Source of the DNA: Pseudomonas muyukensis
GTDB taxonomy: Bacteria; Pseudomonadota; Gammaproteobacteria; Pseudomonadales; Pseudomonadaceae
Reading direction: 5' to 3'
Assembly (NCBI RefSeq): GCF_019139535.1
Contig: NZ_CP077073.1
Span: forward strand, 1 to 64,000
Length of the DNA stretch: 64,000 nucleotides
Position numbers and translations under genes: made by a program. The notes under the pieces were generated by a model. The model was not told where the DNA came from, made no database searches, and saw only the letters and a program-made list of their open reading frames with translations. Of this stretch, positions 27,790 through 36,707 are shown in pieces. Position 1 is the first letter of the stretch. Each line of letters starts with the position of its first letter.

Positions 27790-29184
27790 ATGGCAAGTTT
27801 CACCCACACCGTAGGCCACCAGGTCTACCGCTTCGACAGCCTCAAAGAGGTCATGGCCAAGGCCAGCCCGGCGCGCTCCGGCGACTACCTGGCCGGGGTC
27901 GCCGCCAGCAACGACGGCGAACGGGTGGCGGCGCAGATGGCCCTGGCCAATATCCCGCTCAAGCACTTCCTCGACGAGGCGCTGATCCCCTATGAAAGCG
28001 ACGAAGTCACCCGGCTGATCATCGACAGCCACGACAAAGAGGCCTTCGCCGCGGTCAGCCACCTGACCGTCGGCGGGCTGCGCGACTGGCTGCTCGGCGA
28101 GCACGCCGACGAACACAGCCTGCGCGCCCTGGCCCCGGGCCTGACCCCGGAGATGGCCGCTGCGGTGTCGAAGCTCATGCGCGTCCAGGACCTGGTGCTG
28201 GTGGCGCAGAAGATCCGCGTGGTCACTGCATTCCGCGGCACCATGGGCCTGCGCGGGCGCTTGTCGACGCGCCTGCAGCCCAACCACCCCACCGACGAGC
28301 CGGCCGGCATCGCCGCCAGCATCCTCGACGGCCTGCTGTACGGCAACGGCGACGCCATGATCGGCATCAACCCGGCCACCGACAGCATCGCCTCGATCTG
28401 CGCGCTGCTGGAGATGCTCGACGCGATCATCCAGCGCTACGACATCCCCACCCAGTCCTGCGTGCTGACCCACGTCACCACCTCGATCGAGGCGATCAAC
28501 CGCGGCGTGCCGCTGGACCTGGTGTTCCAGTCCATCGCCGGCACCGAGGCGGCCAATGCCGGCTTCGGCATCAACCTCAATGTGCTGCAGGAAGGCTACG
28601 AGGCGGGCCTGTCGCTCAAGCGCGGCACGCTCGGGCAGAACCTGATGTACTTCGAGACCGGCCAGGGCAGCGCGCTGTCGGCCAATGCCCACCACGGCGT
28701 CGACCAGCAAACCTGTGAAACCCGCGCCTACGCCGTGGCCCGGCACTTCAAGCCGTTCCTGGTCAACACCGTGGTCGGTTTCATCGGCCCCGAGTACCTG
28801 TACAACGGCAAGCAGATCATCCGCGCCGGCCTCGAGGACCACTTCTGCGGCAAGCTGCTGGGCGTGCCGATGGGTTGCGACATCTGCTACACCAACCACG
28901 CCGAAGCCGACCAGGACGACATGGACACCCTGCTGACCCTGCTGGGGGTGGCCGGAATCAACTTCATCATGGGCATCCCCGGCTCCGACGACATCATGCT
29001 CAACTACCAGACCACCTCGTTCCACGACGCGCTGTACGCACGCCAGACCCTGGGCCTGAAGCCCGGGCCGGAATTCGAGGCCTGGCTGGCACGCACCGGC
29101 ATCTTCACCCAGGCCGATGGCCGCATCCGCTTCGGCGACAACCTGCCGCCGGCCTTCCGCCAGGCCTTGCGGCAACTGGCCTAG
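27790..29184 (+). CDS. eutB: Ethanolamine ammonia-lyase, large subunit
   Basis: Catalytic TIM-barrel subunit of the adenosylcobalamin-dependent enzyme that splits ethanolamine into acetaldehyde and ammonia. The product has 464 residues. Recognisable segments are [50 protein letters not shown], and [20 protein letters not shown]. The start at 27790 follows a GGAGATTCT ribosome site. No microcompartment shell genes accompany it, as usual in pseudomonads. Confidence 0.96.
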   Translation: MASFTHTVGHQVYRFDSLKEVMAKASPARSGDYLAGVAASNDGERVAAQMALANIPLKHFLDEALIPYESDEVTRLIIDSHDKEAFAAVSHLTVGGLRDWLLGEHADEHSLRALAPGLTPEMAAAVSKLMRVQDLVLVAQKIRVVTAFRGTMGLRGRLSTRLQPNHPTDEPAGIAASILDGLLYGNGDAMIGINPATDSIASICALLEMLDAIIQRYDIPTQSCVLTHVTTSIEAINRGVPLDLVFQSIAGTEAANAGFGINLNVLQEGYEAGLSLKRGTLGQNLMYFETGQGSALSANAHHGVDQQTCETRAYAVARHFKPFLVNTVVGFIGPEYLYNGKQIIRAGLEDHFCGKLLGVPMGCDICYTNHAEADQDDMDTLLTLLGVAGINFIMGIPGSDDIMLNYQTTSFHDALYARQTLGLKPGPEFEAWLARTGIFTQADGRIRFGDNLPPAFRQALRQLA

Positions 29185-29192
29185 AGGTGACC

Positions 29193-30011
29193 ATGGCACA
29201 GCACACCCCGACCCCGGACAACCCCTGGCTGGCCTTGCGCAACCTGACCCCCGCGCGCATCGCCCTGGGGCGCACCGGCATCAGCCTGCCCACCAGCGCC
29301 CAACTGGACTTCCAGTACGCCCACGCCCAAGCCCGCGATGCCGTGCACCTGCCCTTCGACCACGCCGGCCTGCGCCAGCAGTTGCAGGACCGTGGCCGGC
29401 AAAGCCTGCTGCTGCACAGCGCCGCCAGCGACCGCAACCAGTACCTGCAACGCCCCGACCTGGGCCGGCGGCTGCACCAGGACTCGGTGCAGGCCCTGCG
29501 CGAGCACGCCCAGGCCAACCCCGGCGGGGTCGACCTGGCGATCGTCGTCGCCGATGGCCTTTCGGCCCTGGCCGTGCACCGTCATACCCTGGCGTTCCTG
29601 ACCCGCTTCGAGGAGCAGGCCGCTGCCGACGGCTGGACCAGCGCCCCGGTGGTGCTGGTGGAACAAGGCCGGGTGGCGGTGGCCGACGAGGTAGGCGAAC
29701 TGCTCGGCGCGCGCATGACCGTGATGCTGATCGGCGAACGCCCCGGGCTCAGCTCGCCGGACAGCCTCGGCCTGTACTTCACCTACGCGCCCAAGGTCGG
29801 CCTGAGCGACGCCTACCGCAACTGCATCTCCAACGTGCGCCTCGAGGGCCTGAGCTACGGCATGGCCGCGCATCGCCTGCTGTACCTGATGCGCGAAGCG
29901 TGCCGGCGCCAGCTGTCGGGGGTGAATTTGAAGGACGAAGCCGAGGTCCATAGCATCGACAGCGAAGGAACTCCCGGCAAAACCGGAAACTTCCTACTCG
30001 GTGAGGGGTAA
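29193..30011 (+). CDS. eutC: Ethanolamine ammonia-lyase, small subunit
   Basis: Cobalamin-binding small subunit, 272 residues. Seen are [69 protein letters not shown] and [20 protein letters not shown], all family landmarks. The ATG lies nine bases after the eutB stop behind AGAGGTGACC. An inverted repeat (30028-30089) follows. Confidence 0.96.
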   Translation: MAQHTPTPDNPWLALRNLTPARIALGRTGISLPTSAQLDFQYAHAQARDAVHLPFDHAGLRQQLQDRGRQSLLLHSAASDRNQYLQRPDLGRRLHQDSVQALREHAQANPGGVDLAIVVADGLSALAVHRHTLAFLTRFEEQAAADGWTSAPVVLVEQGRVAVADEVGELLGARMTVMLIGERPGLSSPDSLGLYFTYAPKVGLSDAYRNCISNVRLEGLSYGMAAHRLLYLMREACRRQLSGVNLKDEAEVHSIDSEGTPGKTGNFLLGEG

Positions 30012-30027
30012 AAAACATGTCACGGAA

Positions 30028-30089
30028 GGCGGATTGCGCTTCTAGCCTGCATTAGGCAGCATGCCAGAGGACGCTGCTGGCAATCCGCC
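30028..30089. repeat. Inverted repeat downstream of eutC
   Basis: GGCGGATTGC (30028-30037) and GCAATCCGCC (30080-30089) are perfect 10-bp arms separated by 42 bases. It is unlike the surrounding REP family and has no T-run. It may stabilise the eut mRNA end or mark regulation of the following GNAT gene. Confidence 0.65.
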
Positions 30090-30118
30090 GTATCCCCAAT
30101 GGACTCAGAGGCCCGCCC

Positions 30119-30577
30119 ATGCGCATCATCAAGGCAACCCTGGAACACCTCGACCTGCTGACCCCGTTGTTCGTGAAATATCGCGAGTTCTACGGCCAGC
30201 TGCCTTATCCAGACAGTTCGCGCAGTTTTCTGGAAAAGCGCCTCAAGCGTGGCGAGTCGCTGATCTACCTGGCCCTGCCGGATGACGGCGACGACCGCCT
30301 GCTGGGTTTCTGCCAGCTGTATCCAAGCTTCTCGTCGCTGTCGCTCAAGCGCGTGTGGATCCTCAACGACATCTACGTCGCCGAAGACTCCCGGCGCATG
30401 CTGGTGGCCGACCACCTGATGCGCGAAGCCAAGAAGATGGCCAAGGAATCCAACGCCGTGCGCATGCGCGTATCCACCAGCAGCGACAACGAGGTGGCGC
30501 GCAAGACCTATGAGTCCATGGGCTTTCGCAAGGACACCGAGTTCGAGAACTACATCCTGCCGATCAGCCAGGATTGA
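30119..30577 (+). CDS. GNAT family N-acetyltransferase
   Basis: A 152-residue single GNAT domain. Motif A is DIYVAEDSRRMLVADHLMRE, where the usual (Q/R)xxGx(G/A) is degenerate (RRMLVA). Motif B is ARKTYESMGFRKDTEFENY. The acceptor is unknown. It follows the eut operon by about 107 bp and is kept next to it in other Pseudomonas as far as I recall, so a link to amines is possible but unproven. Confidence 0.85.
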   Translation: MRIIKATLEHLDLLTPLFVKYREFYGQLPYPDSSRSFLEKRLKRGESLIYLALPDDGDDRLLGFCQLYPSFSSLSLKRVWILNDIYVAEDSRRMLVADHLMREAKKMAKESNAVRMRVSTSSDNEVARKTYESMGFRKDTEFENYILPISQD

Positions 30578-30581
30578 TGCC

Positions 30582-30675
30582 GGGCGGCCTTGTGTCGCGA
30601 TGGGCCGCACCGCGGCCCCGACATTTTTGCATGATGTCGAAAGGCTGGGCGCCCCATCGCGACACAAGGCCGCCC
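30582..30675. repeat. REP pair downstream of the GNAT gene
   Basis: GGGCGGCCTTGTGTCGCGAT (arm 30582-30604) is perfectly inverted at 30653-30675, with an AT-richer loop (ACATTTTTGCATGATGTCGA). It begins five bases after the GNAT stop codon. Confidence 0.9.
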
Positions 30676-30762
30676 CCACCCACAGCAGTGCCCGCTGAAA
30701 ACCCAATTACCCTGTCGTAACCCGCCGCTACAAACTCTCCGGGCATCTTCGTCACTTCGCCG

Positions 30763-30768
30763 TATAAT
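30763..30768 (+). promoter_or_regulatory. Candidate -10 box for the dedA gene
   Basis: A perfect TATAAT at 30763 lies 116 bp before the start of the DedA protein gene. No good -35 is seen at 17 bp, so the promoter may be activator-dependent, or the match may be fortuitous. Confidence 0.4.
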
Positions 30769-30883
30769 CCCCGCTCCTGTCATGTGCGAATAATTACCCC
30801 TTGCTGGTAAATCTTCCTTTAGCCCATGGCGCTGTCCGTCATTGCGCGCCCGTAGACGCGGGTCAAGAACACAGGTGCTGTAC

Positions 30884-31531
30884 ATGGATTTCAACCCGCT
30901 GGACCTCATCCTGCATCTCGATGCCTACCTCGACCTGCTGGTCGCCAATTACGGTCCATGGATCTACGCCATCCTCTTTGCCGTGATCTTCTGCGAAACC
31001 GGCCTGGTGGTCATGCCCTTCCTGCCGGGTGACTCGCTGCTGTTCATCGCCGGTGCCGTGGCCGCCGGGGGCGGCATGGACCCGGTGCTGCTGGCAGGCC
31101 TGCTGATGGCCGCGGCCATCCTCGGCGACAGCACCAACTACGTGATCGGCCGTACCACCGGGGAGCGGCTGTTCCGCAACCCCAACTCGAAGATCTTCCG
31201 CCAGGACTACCTGCAGCGTACCCACGAATTCTACGACCGCCATGGCGGCAAGACCGTGACCATGGCGCGTTTCCTGCCGATCCTGCGCACCTTCGCACCG
31301 TTCGTCGCCGGCATCGCCCACATGCACTACCCGCGTTTCCTGGCCTTCAGCGTGGCCGGCACGCTGTTGTGGGTCGGCGGCCTGGTGACCCTGGGCTACT
31401 TCTTCGGCAACGTGCCGTTCATCAAGCAGCACCTGTCGCTGATGGTGGTGGGCATCATCCTGCTGTCGCTGGTGCCGATGATCCTCGGCCTGTTGCGTGG
31501 CCGTTTCAGCCGCGCGGCCAAGGCCCACTGA
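30884..31531 (+). CDS. DedA family membrane protein
   Basis: A 215-residue DedA/VTT protein with the signature FCETGLVVMPFLPGDSLLFI, then GDSTNYVIGRTTGERLF and the conserved ARFLPILRTFAPFVAGIAHM. Roughly five membrane segments. The family is linked to undecaprenyl-phosphate or phospholipid flipping, proton-motive-force maintenance and resistance to cationic peptides. The start at MDFNPLD was chosen because DedA similarity begins there. Seven bases separate it from the next gene. Confidence 0.9.
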   Translation: MDFNPLDLILHLDAYLDLLVANYGPWIYAILFAVIFCETGLVVMPFLPGDSLLFIAGAVAAGGGMDPVLLAGLLMAAAILGDSTNYVIGRTTGERLFRNPNSKIFRQDYLQRTHEFYDRHGGKTVTMARFLPILRTFAPFVAGIAHMHYPRFLAFSVAGTLLWVGGLVTLGYFFGNVPFIKQHLSLMVVGIILLSLVPMILGLLRGRFSRAAKAH

Positions 31532-31538
31532 CCGCGGC

Positions 31539-32354
31539 ATGTGGTCGTTCAGCGCCTGGCGCCGCCGGCGCACCCTGGCCCGTTACCCAGTCGGTGCGGC
31601 CCTGTGGCAGGGGATCCGCGATCGCCTGCCCCTGCTCGACGGCATCAGCGCCGAAGAAGACCGCTGGCTGCGCGAGGCCAGCGTGCTGTTCCTGCACGAC
31701 AAGCACCTGACCAGCCTGCCCGGGGTCGAGCTGGACGACGAGCAGCGCCTGTTCCTGGCCGCCCAGGCCCAGCTGCCGTTGCTGCACCTGGGCGACCTCA
31801 ACTGGTACCAGGGGTTTCACGAGCTGATCCTGTACCCCGATGACTTCGTCAGCCCCCAGCGCCATCGCGACGCCAGCGGCGTGGAGCATGTATGGGATGC
31901 CGAGCACAGTGGCGAAGCCTGGCAACAGGGCCCGGTGATCCTGGCCTGGCCGGGGGTGCTGGCCAGCGGCGGCTGGGAAGCCTACAACCTGGTGATCCAC
32001 GAACTGGCGCACAAGCTCGACATGCTCAACGGCGACGCCAACGGCCTGCCACCGCTGCACAGCGGCATGCGCGTCGAGGATTGGGCCCGGATCATGCAGC
32101 AGGCCTACGACGACCTGAACCGCCAGCTCGATGCCGACCCGGACGCCGAAACGGCCATCGACCCCTACGCCGCAGAAAACCCGGCGGAGTTCTTCGCGGT
32201 AACCAGCGAGTACTTCTTCAGCGGCCCCGACCTGCTACAGCAGGCCTACCCCGAGGTATACCGGCAACTGGCGTTGTTCTACCGCCAGGACCCGCTGGCA
32301 CGCCTGAGCCGCCTGCAGGCCGAGCATCCGGATTACCGCCAAAGCCACGCCTGA
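31539..32354 (+). CDS. mtfA: MtfA-type zinc metallopeptidase
   Basis: A 271-residue M90-family peptidase. The zinc site is VIHELAHKLDMLNGDANG (HELAH 154-158), with a distal glutamate in ENPAEFFAVTSEYFF. In enterobacteria MtfA binds the repressor Mlc and shows aminopeptidase activity. The role in Pseudomonas is unknown. It lies seven bases after the DedA gene, so probably shares its transcript, and is followed by ppa. Confidence 0.9.
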   Translation: MWSFSAWRRRRTLARYPVGAALWQGIRDRLPLLDGISAEEDRWLREASVLFLHDKHLTSLPGVELDDEQRLFLAAQAQLPLLHLGDLNWYQGFHELILYPDDFVSPQRHRDASGVEHVWDAEHSGEAWQQGPVILAWPGVLASGGWEAYNLVIHELAHKLDMLNGDANGLPPLHSGMRVEDWARIMQQAYDDLNRQLDADPDAETAIDPYAAENPAEFFAVTSEYFFSGPDLLQQAYPEVYRQLALFYRQDPLARLSRLQAEHPDYRQSHA

Positions 32355-32377
32355 AGCGCCCGCACATCAGGCCGAGC

Positions 32378-32408
32378 GTGGCATGCGCCGTGGGAATGTG
32401 CCTATAAT
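32378..32408 (+). promoter_or_regulatory. Candidate sigma-70 promoter of ppa
   Basis: A perfect TATAAT (32403-32408) with a weak GTGGCA (32378-32383) at 19-bp spacing. It lies 39 bp upstream of the ppa start, inside a short gap. Confidence 0.5.
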
Positions 32409-32447
32409 CGCCGCCACTTTTTTGATCAAACACGGGGGCATTGCCCA

Positions 32448-32975
32448 ATGAGCTACAGCAAGATTCCGGCTGGCAAAGACCTGCCGAACGACATCTACGT
32501 CGCTATCGAGATCCCGGCCAACCACGCGCCGATCAAATACGAGATCGACAAGGACAGCGATACCCTGTTCGTCGACCGCTTCATGGCCACCCCGATGTTC
32601 TACCCGGCCAACTACGGCTTCATTCCCAACACCCTGGCCGACGACGGTGACCCGCTGGACGTGCTGGTGGTGACCCCGTACCCGGTCGCTCCTGGCTCGG
32701 TGATCCGCGCCCGTCCGGTTGGCGTGCTGAACATGACCGACGACGGCGGCGGCGACGCCAAGGTCATCGCCGTTCCTCACGACAAGCTGTCGCAGCTGTA
32801 TGTTGACGTGAAGGAATACACCGACCTGCCGGCACTGCTGATCCAGCAGATCGAGCACTTCTTCGCGAACTACAAGGATCTGGAGAAGGGCAAGTGGGTC
32901 AAGATCGAAGGCTGGGAAGGCGCCGACGCCGCCCGCGCCGCGATCACCAAGTCGGTCGCTGCCTACAAGGGCTGA
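32448..32975 (+). CDS. ppa: Inorganic pyrophosphatase (family I)
   Basis: Hydrolyses pyrophosphate released by biosynthetic reactions. The 175-residue product is the usual size of the bacterial hexameric enzyme. Metal-binding aspartates are in the signature [47 protein letters not shown] and DIKVIAVP-like [10 protein letters not shown] are family segments. It has its own promoter candidate and a strong terminator. Confidence 0.97.
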
Positions 32976-32987
32976 GACCTGGCTTTG

Positions 32988-33014
32988 AAAAACCCCGCTT
33001 CGGCGGGGTTTTTT
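32988..33014 (+). terminator. Rho-independent terminator of ppa
   Basis: AACCCCGC (32991-32998), tetraloop TTCG, GCGGGGTT (33003-33010) and six T residues (33009-33014). It begins 13 bases after the ppa stop. Confidence 0.95.
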
Positions 33015-33043
33015 ATTGGGCCGATCACCTGGCAGGGCTGCCA

Positions 33044-33390
33044 GGCGTTCGCCGCGGCAGCCTCAGCGCCTATCAGATCGAGCGCCGCCCGCGCGGCGCA
33101 TCGCGCAAGGCGTTCGCCGCAGCATCCTCAGCGCCTATCAGATCGAGCGCCGCCCGCGCGGCGCATCGCGGATGAATCCGCTCCCACATTTGTTGCAACG
33201 TGGCCATACCTGATAGGCCATGGTTGTTAGCCTGGTTGGCATGACGCGGTTTTTGCGTGGGCATTGCTGCCGCCCCATCCCTCTCGCGTCCTGCGCCAAG
33301 GCTGGCAACCATGGCCTGACAGGTTCGGCACGTTGCAACAAATGTAGGAGCGGATTCATCCGCGATGCGCCGCGCGGGCGGCGCTCGATT
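33044..33390. repeat. Tandem and inverted REP array in the ppa-xre gap
   Basis: In this 586-bp gene-free gap (32976-33561), a 65-bp unit starting GGCGTTCGCCGC is tandemly duplicated (33044-33108 and 33109-33173), differing at a few bases. The second unit runs into a segment of about 85 bp (33142-33226) that returns as an imperfect inverted copy at 33305-33389. All three copies share the core GCGCCGCCCGCGCGGCGC, itself a hairpin. About 78 bp lie between the inverted arms. No coding potential was seen. The layout suggests stepwise REP duplication or a small non-autonomous element. Confidence 0.88.
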
Positions 33391-33546
33391 TGTGCGCCAG
33401 CGCAAGACTCCAGCCTGGCACCTGCCCGCCCCACCTCAAATCGCCGCCCGAACATTTCCCACGCCCCCCTCATCCTCAACCTACAAAAACCACCCCTTCC
33501 TACAAAACGTCTCCACACCAGGTTGATACCCACACAAATCCCGGGT

Positions 33547-33555
33547 CGATAGACT
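33547..33555 (+). promoter_or_regulatory. Candidate -10 region implying a leaderless transcript
   Basis: CGATAGACT ends seven bases before the ATG at 33562. TTGATA at 33523-33528 would serve as -35 with 18-21 bp spacing. No ribosome-binding site lies before the ATG (ACTCGCCCC), so transcription may begin at or next to the start codon. Confidence 0.45.
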
Positions 33556-33561
33556 CGCCCC

Positions 33562-34260
33562 ATGAACACTTCCGGTGACCGCCTCAAAGCCCTCCTGCTG
33601 GAGTGCAACCTGACCCCCTCCGATTTCGCTGCCCAACGCAACGTCACGCCCCAGCACGTCAACAACTGGTTCAAGCGCGGGGTCCCCCTGTCACGCCTGG
33701 ACGAACTCGCCGATCTGTTCTGCGTGAACAGGCGCTGGCTGCGCAGCGGCGAAGGCTCCAAGCACCCGGCCCCGCTCGCCGCCACCTTGCCCCCCACGCC
33801 CGCCAACGGCTCGCTCCCGCCGTTGCTGGCGCACGGCAGCGAACACACCAGGCTGCCCTTCCATCGCCTCCAGGAGAGCACGCTGCAAGCGCTGCCCGGG
33901 CATTGCCAGGTCATCCCCCGTCATGCCCTGGAGGCCTTGCAGGTTGCGCCACACGCCGCGATCTGTATGAGCATGCCCGGCAACAACATGGCCCCCCTGT
34001 TCCCGCGCGGCAGCCTGCTGGGCATCGACCGCAGCTTCACCCGGGTCATCGACGGCGAGTGCTACGCCCTGCTGCACAACGGCAGGCTACGGGTGAACTA
34101 CCTCAGCCTGGGGCACAACGGCACCCTGTGCCTGCACAGCCATGATCGGCTCAATCACCCCAGCGAACGCTACACCGCCTACCAGCGGCGGATTCAGGGC
34201 CTGGAAATCCTCGGCTGGGTATTCTGGTGGTCGTGCCTGCGCCCCAACCGCCCAGGCTGA
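33562..34260 (+). CDS. XRE-type regulator with an inactive S24-like C-terminal domain
   Basis: A 232-residue CI-like protein. Residues about 5-60 are a helix-turn-helix (SDFAAQRNVTPQHVNNWFKR). After a proline-rich linker, residues 130-225 resemble the LexA/CI S24 fold (MSMPGNNMAPLFPRGSLLGI). The catalytic serine of the usual GDSM motif is replaced by N142 in GNNM, and the lysine position by N179 in RLRVNY, so self-cleavage is not expected. It may act as a non-SOS, ligand-controlled repressor. It is convergent with the LuxC/E operon and its target is unknown. Confidence 0.85.
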   Translation: MNTSGDRLKALLLECNLTPSDFAAQRNVTPQHVNNWFKRGVPLSRLDELADLFCVNRRWLRSGEGSKHPAPLAATLPPTPANGSLPPLLAHGSEHTRLPFHRLQESTLQALPGHCQVIPRHALEALQVAPHAAICMSMPGNNMAPLFPRGSLLGIDRSFTRVIDGECYALLHNGRLRVNYLSLGHNGTLCLHSHDRLNHPSERYTAYQRRIQGLEILGWVFWWSCLRPNRPG

Positions 34261-34459
34261 AGCATCTCGCAGCATTTTTTGCTGGGCATCGCCAAGCGGC
34301 CCGAGTATGCTACGCCGCACACCCGCCCAAGCGGATGCAAGCCGCATCCCAGAGGGCCTGGCGACGCCTCACTCAGCCGTCTGCCATCTTTTCATGGCCA
34401 TGTTGCCAACCTTTAAGGCGGTTGCGGTTTATCAAAAATAAACCAAGACCGTCCCCAAG

Positions 34460-34483
34460 AAGCCGGCCACAAGCCGGCTTTTT
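34460..34483 (+). terminator. Rho-independent terminator after the regulator
   Basis: AAGCCGGC (34460-34467), loop CACAA, GCCGGCTT (34473-34480) and five T residues. It lies 200 bp after the regulator's stop and 17 bp before the end of the convergent GNAT gene. The minus-strand side lacks a long T-run, so it mainly stops rightward transcription. Confidence 0.85.
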
Positions 34484-34500
34484 AATGCCCGCGATTACCC

Positions 34501-35415
34501 TCAACCACTCTGCGCCAACACCACGCACTGGCGGGCCTGAGCGTGTATGGCCCGGGCCATCGGGCAATGCAGCTGCAACGGGCTGTCGGCGAAGCCACGC
34601 TGCAACAACCAATACCATTGCCGGCCCGGCCCCAGCGCAAGGCCGGTGTCGGCGAACCCGGCACGATGCAGCCCAGGCAGCACGCAGGGCAAGCTGGCAT
34701 CCAGCCGTACCCGAAGATGAATCAAGCGGCGGGTGGACAGGCGCATGACTTCGCGGACATCCGCCTCGCAGGGGTGTTCCAGGGTCAAGTCCAGGCGATT
34801 TTCCTCGAGGGCGATCCGGGTGGGCTCGATGCGATGCTGGCAGATTCCCGCAGGCACCCTGCCGAAACGCTCAAGCAATTGCGCAAGCCACTGGGGCCGA
34901 CCGCCCTCCAGGCCGGGCATGGGTATGGGTTGGGCCTGCAGCGCCAGCACTCCCAGAATGGCGCTTTCCCGGGAATGCGCGGACAACCCTGACTCAACGT
35001 AGTCCAGCAGCAGCCCGGTCGCCTGGAACCCCAGCGACATCCCCAGCCGCTGTGACCACAGATGGCTGGCCACCATCTTGATCGTCAGCAGCGACATGCC
35101 CTGGCGCCGCGCGTGATCGCACAGGTAGCGGCTCATCCGCCCGGCAATGCCTCGCCCCCTGAGCTGTGGGTCGACCACGATCATGGCCAGTTCCGCGCAA
35201 CTGGCGTCCTCGGATGATCGCCACAACAGCGCATGCCCGACGATACGCTCCCCACGCAACGCCACCACCGACTGCCAGTGCTGGCTGCGGTTATGGTGGC
35301 GGATGACCGACGGCAGGTAGATCTGTGGGTAGAAGTAACGCTCCCCGTACACCCGCGTGAACAACTCGCTGATCGGCTCGGCGTCCGGAGCCTCGAACCC
35401 CCGCACGACGATCAT
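34501..35415 (-). CDS. GNAT acetyltransferase with C-terminal extension, LuxC/E operon
   Basis: A 304-residue protein. Residues about 1-150 form a GNAT domain with motif A ELAMIVVDPQLRGRGIAGRM (RGRGIA matches the acyl-CoA loop) and a SLGFQATG motif B. The remaining 150 residues resemble a degenerate second lobe of unknown type. The start at MIVVRGFE overlaps the PaaK-like stop by 4 bases (ATGA). As the last gene of the LuxE/LuxC/PaaK operon, it may acylate an amine in the product or a protein of the pathway; this is inferred only. Confidence 0.8.
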   Translation of the reverse strand: MIVVRGFEAPDAEPISELFTRVYGERYFYPQIYLPSVIRHHNRSQHWQSVVALRGERIVGHALLWRSSEDASCAELAMIVVDPQLRGRGIAGRMSRYLCDHARRQGMSLLTIKMVASHLWSQRLGMSLGFQATGLLLDYVESGLSAHSRESAILGVLALQAQPIPMPGLEGGRPQWLAQLLERFGRVPAGICQHRIEPTRIALEENRLDLTLEHPCEADVREVMRLSTRRLIHLRVRLDASLPCVLPGLHRAGFADTGLALGPGRQWYWLLQRGFADSPLQLHCPMARAIHAQARQCVVLAQSG

Positions 35416-36704
35416 GGCTGCGCCCGTCCAACAAGGCCGCGGTAGTTGCGCCGGTCGACGACACGTTGCAGTTTGCCGGTGCGTTGGTGGGTCAGCAGGT
35501 CCGCCGGCTGGCACCAATCGACCGCAACCTCCAGCGCCCCCTCGGCCATCAGTTCCGCGACCATCGGGTCCTTGCCCTGGATCGCCTGCAGCAACGCGCT
35601 GGCCGCCGCCGGATCATGGCGGTGGGCAATGCGCAGCAGGATGTCGTCGACACCGTTTTCCTGGTCGATGATCAACTGCCAACGACAATTGCCCAGCCGC
35701 GCCTGAATGGTCGCCGCCAGCTCATCCGGGAACAAGGTGGCATACCCTACCCGCAGCCGATTGCCGAGGCTGCTGCGCCCCATCAGGCGAAACTTTCGCC
35801 CCGGGGTTCCCGCCGCTTCGGTCCATTCGGCCAGATCGCCCACCGGGTAGCGAATGATCGGCATCAAGGTCCGGGCCAGGTTGGTCAGCACCAGCAGGCC
35901 GGTTCGGTGAGGCTCGGTTATCACCACCCCGGACGCCTCGTCGACGATCTCGACGATGGTCTCGGGCTCGAAGGCGCGATGCTCGCCGGGCAGACAATCG
36001 GGCGCGCTGGCACCGATCAGGCCGGCATCGACACTGGCACAGCCAATCGAGACGACTCGCGCGCAGGGGAAAACCGCCTTGAACAACTGCAACTGCTCGA
36101 CGAACACACTTTCACCGCCGTACAGCACCGTCTTGATCCCTGGCAGTTGCACGCCCTGTTGCTCGAGCGACGCCACGTACTGCAACAGTTTTCCCGGAAC
36201 CCCTGTCAGCACGTTGATCCGGTGTTGCTCAAGTTGGACAGTCAGGGTTTGTGGATCGACCGTGCCGGTGAAGGGGAACACGCACAGCGGCACTGGCACA
36301 TGCCCCAGCGCACCCTGGATGAACAGGAAGCTGGCGTAGAGGTCGCCGGCAAAGAACAGGTTGGCCACCCGGTCCCCAGGCTCGAGCCAGCCGGCAAGGC
36401 TACGCCCGAATGTCGTGACGAACTGCTGCCATTCTGCCTGGGTGAACACCGAGTGCTTGGCGCCGCCGGTTGTTCCTCCCGTCTTGTAGACGATCGCGTC
36501 GGTGACCGGTGCGGTCAGTACCGGCCAATCCTCCAGCTGGGTGCCTGAGGCCCAGTAGCGGTGAAGCTCGACCAGAGGCAGGTCGGCAAGCGTCCAGCCG
36601 GCCTGGGGCACGTTGCGCCACAGCTGGGCGTAGTAAGGCGAATGGGCACGGACATGGTTGACCAGCCGTGTCAGCTCAAGGGGGGCTTGGCAGTTGTGAT
36701 TCAT
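35412..36704 (-). CDS. PaaK-like AMP-binding (acyl-adenylate/CoA ligase) protein
   Basis: A 430-residue member of the phenylacetate-CoA ligase/coenzyme F390 synthetase family. The phosphate loop is YKTGGTTGGAK (73-83). VLYGGESVF and the adenine-site segment IGCASVDAGLIG follow. MPIIRYPVGDLAEW carries the ribose-binding aspartate, and FRLMGRSSLGNRLRVG matches the hinge and C-terminal lid. It should activate a carboxylic acid as an acyl-adenylate; the substrate is unknown. Three bases separate it from the upstream fusion gene. Confidence 0.85.
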   Translation of the reverse strand: MNHNCQAPLELTRLVNHVRAHSPYYAQLWRNVPQAGWTLADLPLVELHRYWASGTQLEDWPVLTAPVTDAIVYKTGGTTGGAKHSVFTQAEWQQFVTTFGRSLAGWLEPGDRVANLFFAGDLYASFLFIQGALGHVPVPLCVFPFTGTVDPQTLTVQLEQHRINVLTGVPGKLLQYVASLEQQGVQLPGIKTVLYGGESVFVEQLQLFKAVFPCARVVSIGCASVDAGLIGASAPDCLPGEHRAFEPETIVEIVDEASGVVITEPHRTGLLVLTNLARTLMPIIRYPVGDLAEWTEAAGTPGRKFRLMGRSSLGNRLRVGYATLFPDELAATIQARLGNCRWQLIIDQENGVDDILLRIAHRHDPAAASALLQAIQGKDPMVAELMAEGALEVAVDWCQPADLLTHQRTGKLQRVVDRRNYRGLVGRAQP

Positions 36705-36707
36705 GCT

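Noticed and set aside
33044..33173. Phage attachment site or integrated element
   Set aside because: No integrase, tRNA or phage genes lie near the repeats, and the repeat core is a REP-type hairpin.
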